A stretch of 64,000 nucleotides of DNA, from positions 1 to 64,000 of the forward strand of contig CBDHHC010000006.1 of the NCBI GenBank assembly GCA_965263345.1, written 5' to 3'. Origin of the DNA: CBDHHC01 sp965263345 (GTDB lineage Bacteria > Pseudomonadota > Alphaproteobacteria > Rhizobiales > CBDHHC01). Made by a program: the position numbers and the translations under genes. A model generated the notes under the pieces. The model was not told the DNA's origin. It was given only the letters and a program-made list of their open reading frames with translations, and did no database searches. This document shows positions 60,725 to 64,000 of this stretch, in pieces. Position 1 is the first letter of the stretch, and each line of letters starts with the position of its first letter.

Positions 60725-61594
60725 TTAATCAGCGTTTTTATATTTTTTTATTATTTCAATTAGTGCATTAACTTTAGGAGATTTTGATTCTTTTTTCCAA
60801 ACTAGAAAAGCTTCTATTGTGTTTAATGACTTTGGAAGATTGTGAATGCTTAGGCTATTTTTTTGAGGGAAGGTGTTGAGAATACTATATGGAACAACAG
60901 AAATACCCATACCTGCTACGACACAGCTTAAAATAGTATGAAAAGAAGATAACTCGATTGTTCTTTCAGGAACTTTGCCTGTTATTGAAAACCAGTTTTC
61001 TAAAATCTTTCTGTTTATACAACCTTCTGAAAAGGCAATTATTGTATTTGTACTACGATTACTCGGATCATTTATTTCTTTTAGGTTAGCTCCCGCAACT
61101 ATAACAAGTTCATCTTTGTAAATAGGTATTTTTTCAAAGGGGATATTGGTGTTTTCGTCTTTTACCAAAGCAATATCAAGTTGATTGTTTGCTAGTTTTT
61201 CTATTGAGTTTTTTGAAATTCCAATCGTGAGTTCTATTTTTACTTTGGGGTAGGTCTCATGGTACACTCTTAAAGGTGCAGGCAAGAATACAGTTGCTGC
61301 ACTCTCAGTTGCTTCAATTCTGAGAATACCCCTGGGTTCTATGTCATGTATAGCTTCCTGTGCTTCTTCACTAAGATCCAATATTTGGTCAACATATTCG
61401 AGAAAGATTTTACCTGCTGGTGAGAGATGGAGTTTCTTACCTTCTCTTATAAAAAGTTGTACTCCCAATTCATCTTCTAATTGGCGAATTCGTGTCGTGA
61501 CATTTGATTGAACACGATGAAGTTTTTTGGCAGCTGATGTAATACCGCCTGTTTGTACGACTGCTCTAAAAATTTTTAGTTGTGAAAGTTCCAC
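60725..61594 (-). CDS. LysR family transcriptional regulator
   Basis: A 289-residue LysR-type regulator: N-terminal winged HTH (MELSQLKIFRAVVQTGGITS, AAKKLHRVQSNVTTRIRQLE, about 1-40) and a periplasmic-binding-like effector domain (about 90-289; KIPIYKDELVIVAGANL). It is divergent from the small 55-codon frame and from a dead-end region towards yyaL. Target genes are probably the divergent unit. Effector unknown. No close subgroup can be named. Confidence 0.9.
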   Translation of the reverse strand: MELSQLKIFRAVVQTGGITSAAKKLHRVQSNVTTRIRQLEDELGVQLFIREGKKLHLSPAGKIFLEYVDQILDLSEEAQEAIHDIEPRGILRIEATESAATVFLPAPLRVYHETYPKVKIELTIGISKNSIEKLANNQLDIALVKDENTNIPFEKIPIYKDELVIVAGANLKEINDPSNRSTNTIIAFSEGCINRKILENWFSITGKVPERTIELSSFHTILSCVVAGMGISVVPYSILNTFPQKNSLSIHNLPKSLNTIEAFLVWKKESKSPKVNALIEIIKKYKNAD

Positions 61595-61700
61595 ACTTTT
61601 ATTCTCTTTTTGTGAATATAATTATCATTATTATTCATTTTTATTGATGTAAGTCAATTGGTAAAATCTCCATCGATACTTGATTGGAGGTAACTAAATT

Positions 61701-61868
61701 ATGTGCTTGTTAGAACATGAAACAAAAGAGTGTTATTTTCGAAGAATGAATTCAAAACAACAAGACATTTATATTAAGCATATTATTGCTCAAGCACACA
61801 TAGAACGATCCAAGTTTTTTTGGTCGAGCTTAAATTTATTACGCGTGTCAATTCTTGGATTGTTCTAA
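61701..61868 (+). CDS. short reading frame (55 aa) divergent from lysR, possibly a gene
   Basis: A short open frame beginning ATG 61701 after a clear GGAGG (61686-61690, ten bases before it) and ending TAA at 61866-61868. The protein is basic and helical (QQDIYIKHIIAQAHIERSKF) with an amphipathic, hydrophobic C-terminus (FFWSSLNLLRVSILGLF), like a small membrane-binding peptide. It lies 107 bases from and divergent to the LysR gene and is convergent with yyaL. It is too short to be sure of, but the ribosome site makes it more than chance. No family recognised. Confidence 0.5.
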   Translation: MCLLEHETKECYFRRMNSKQQDIYIKHIIAQAHIERSKFFWSSLNLLRVSILGLF

Positions 61869-61914
61869 TATAAGTGATCTTTTTTGTGGCAATCAGTCTT
61901 TAACTTTTTGTTAA

Positions 61915-63948
<2,034 letters not shown>

Positions 63949-64000
63949 CTGGTATGCTCCAGCCGCTAGGTTTTTCAGGTATCTGTATTATTTATTTTTA

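Overview
The window looks like a chromosomal segment of an AT-rich, free-living alphaproteobacterium. The evidence is the alphaproteobacterial gene order around ppsR / origin / hemE-hemJ-rho, the hslUV next to hisHAFE-coaA block, phasin-type PHB granule proteins, an IalB-family protein, Tim44-like and MltA/Smr neighbours, and a redox-active CnoX-type thioredoxin. I cannot name a genus from sequence alone. No rRNA operon, insertion sequence, prophage or CRISPR array was seen; one tRNA (Gly-GCC) is present.

Left part (1-21 kb) is the more accessory half. It holds the 3' end of rtcR; a P1-family (DmpA/NylC-like) peptidase; a DUF2270 membrane protein; and a leftward run of six genes (10.5 to 4.1 kb) coding a two-subunit transketolase, a RuBisCO-like protein (RLP, broken by one base), an acyl-CoA dehydrogenase, a class III CoA-transferase and a double-hotdog (MaoC/HTD2-like) enoyl-CoA hydratase. 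Two junctions are TAATG stop/start overlaps, so at least parts are translationally coupled. This sugar-phosphate plus acyl-CoA combination does not match a pathway I know as a whole, and is the best candidate for an undescribed system. Next come glaR/glaH (glutarate hydroxylase and its repressor) with two operator sites matching the motif and spacing I recall for E. coli CsiR/GlaR; a YHS protein; a PLP dehydratase whose 3' end is duplicated around a palindromic repeat; a TetR regulator with a perfect inverted-repeat operator next to a TTC38-like TPR protein; metY; and a small low-GC island with a putative C-terminal-toxin protein followed by two putative immunity genes. Composite palindromic repeats sit at 9.45, 10.55, 13.65 and 18.4 kb.

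Middle part (21-46 kb) is mostly housekeeping: ProX-type tRNA editing, CnoX and a LON-domain protein, YkvA, a TrmH/SpoU RNA methylase, IalB, rlmN, a lipoprotein pair including an M48 metalloprotease, argG, an SDR, a GNAT, typA, map, a TPR-sulfotransferase, phasins, ppa, a TlpA-like thioredoxin, hslUV, and the hisHAFE-coaA operon (hisB is not here).

Right part (46-64 kb) carries a DUF1194 protein, a metallo-beta-lactamase-fold hydrolase and an FAH-family hydrolase behind smr-mltA-tim44; fxsA and secB; the leftward ppsR-maf-aroE-coaE-dnaQ operon; a gene-free AT-rich region with several DnaA-box-like 9-mers that is very probably the chromosomal replication origin (56.8-57.2 kb, between ppsR and hemE as in Caulobacter and Rickettsia); hemE, hemJ and rho; a secreted Cys-rich small protein; a LysR regulator with a divergent 55-residue reading frame; and a YyaL/SSP411-type thioredoxin-domain protein. 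Three apparent frame breaks (rtcR, RLP, and the 5' end of the LON-domain gene), two of them at poly-A/T runs, suggest either residual indel errors in the assembly or real mutations.
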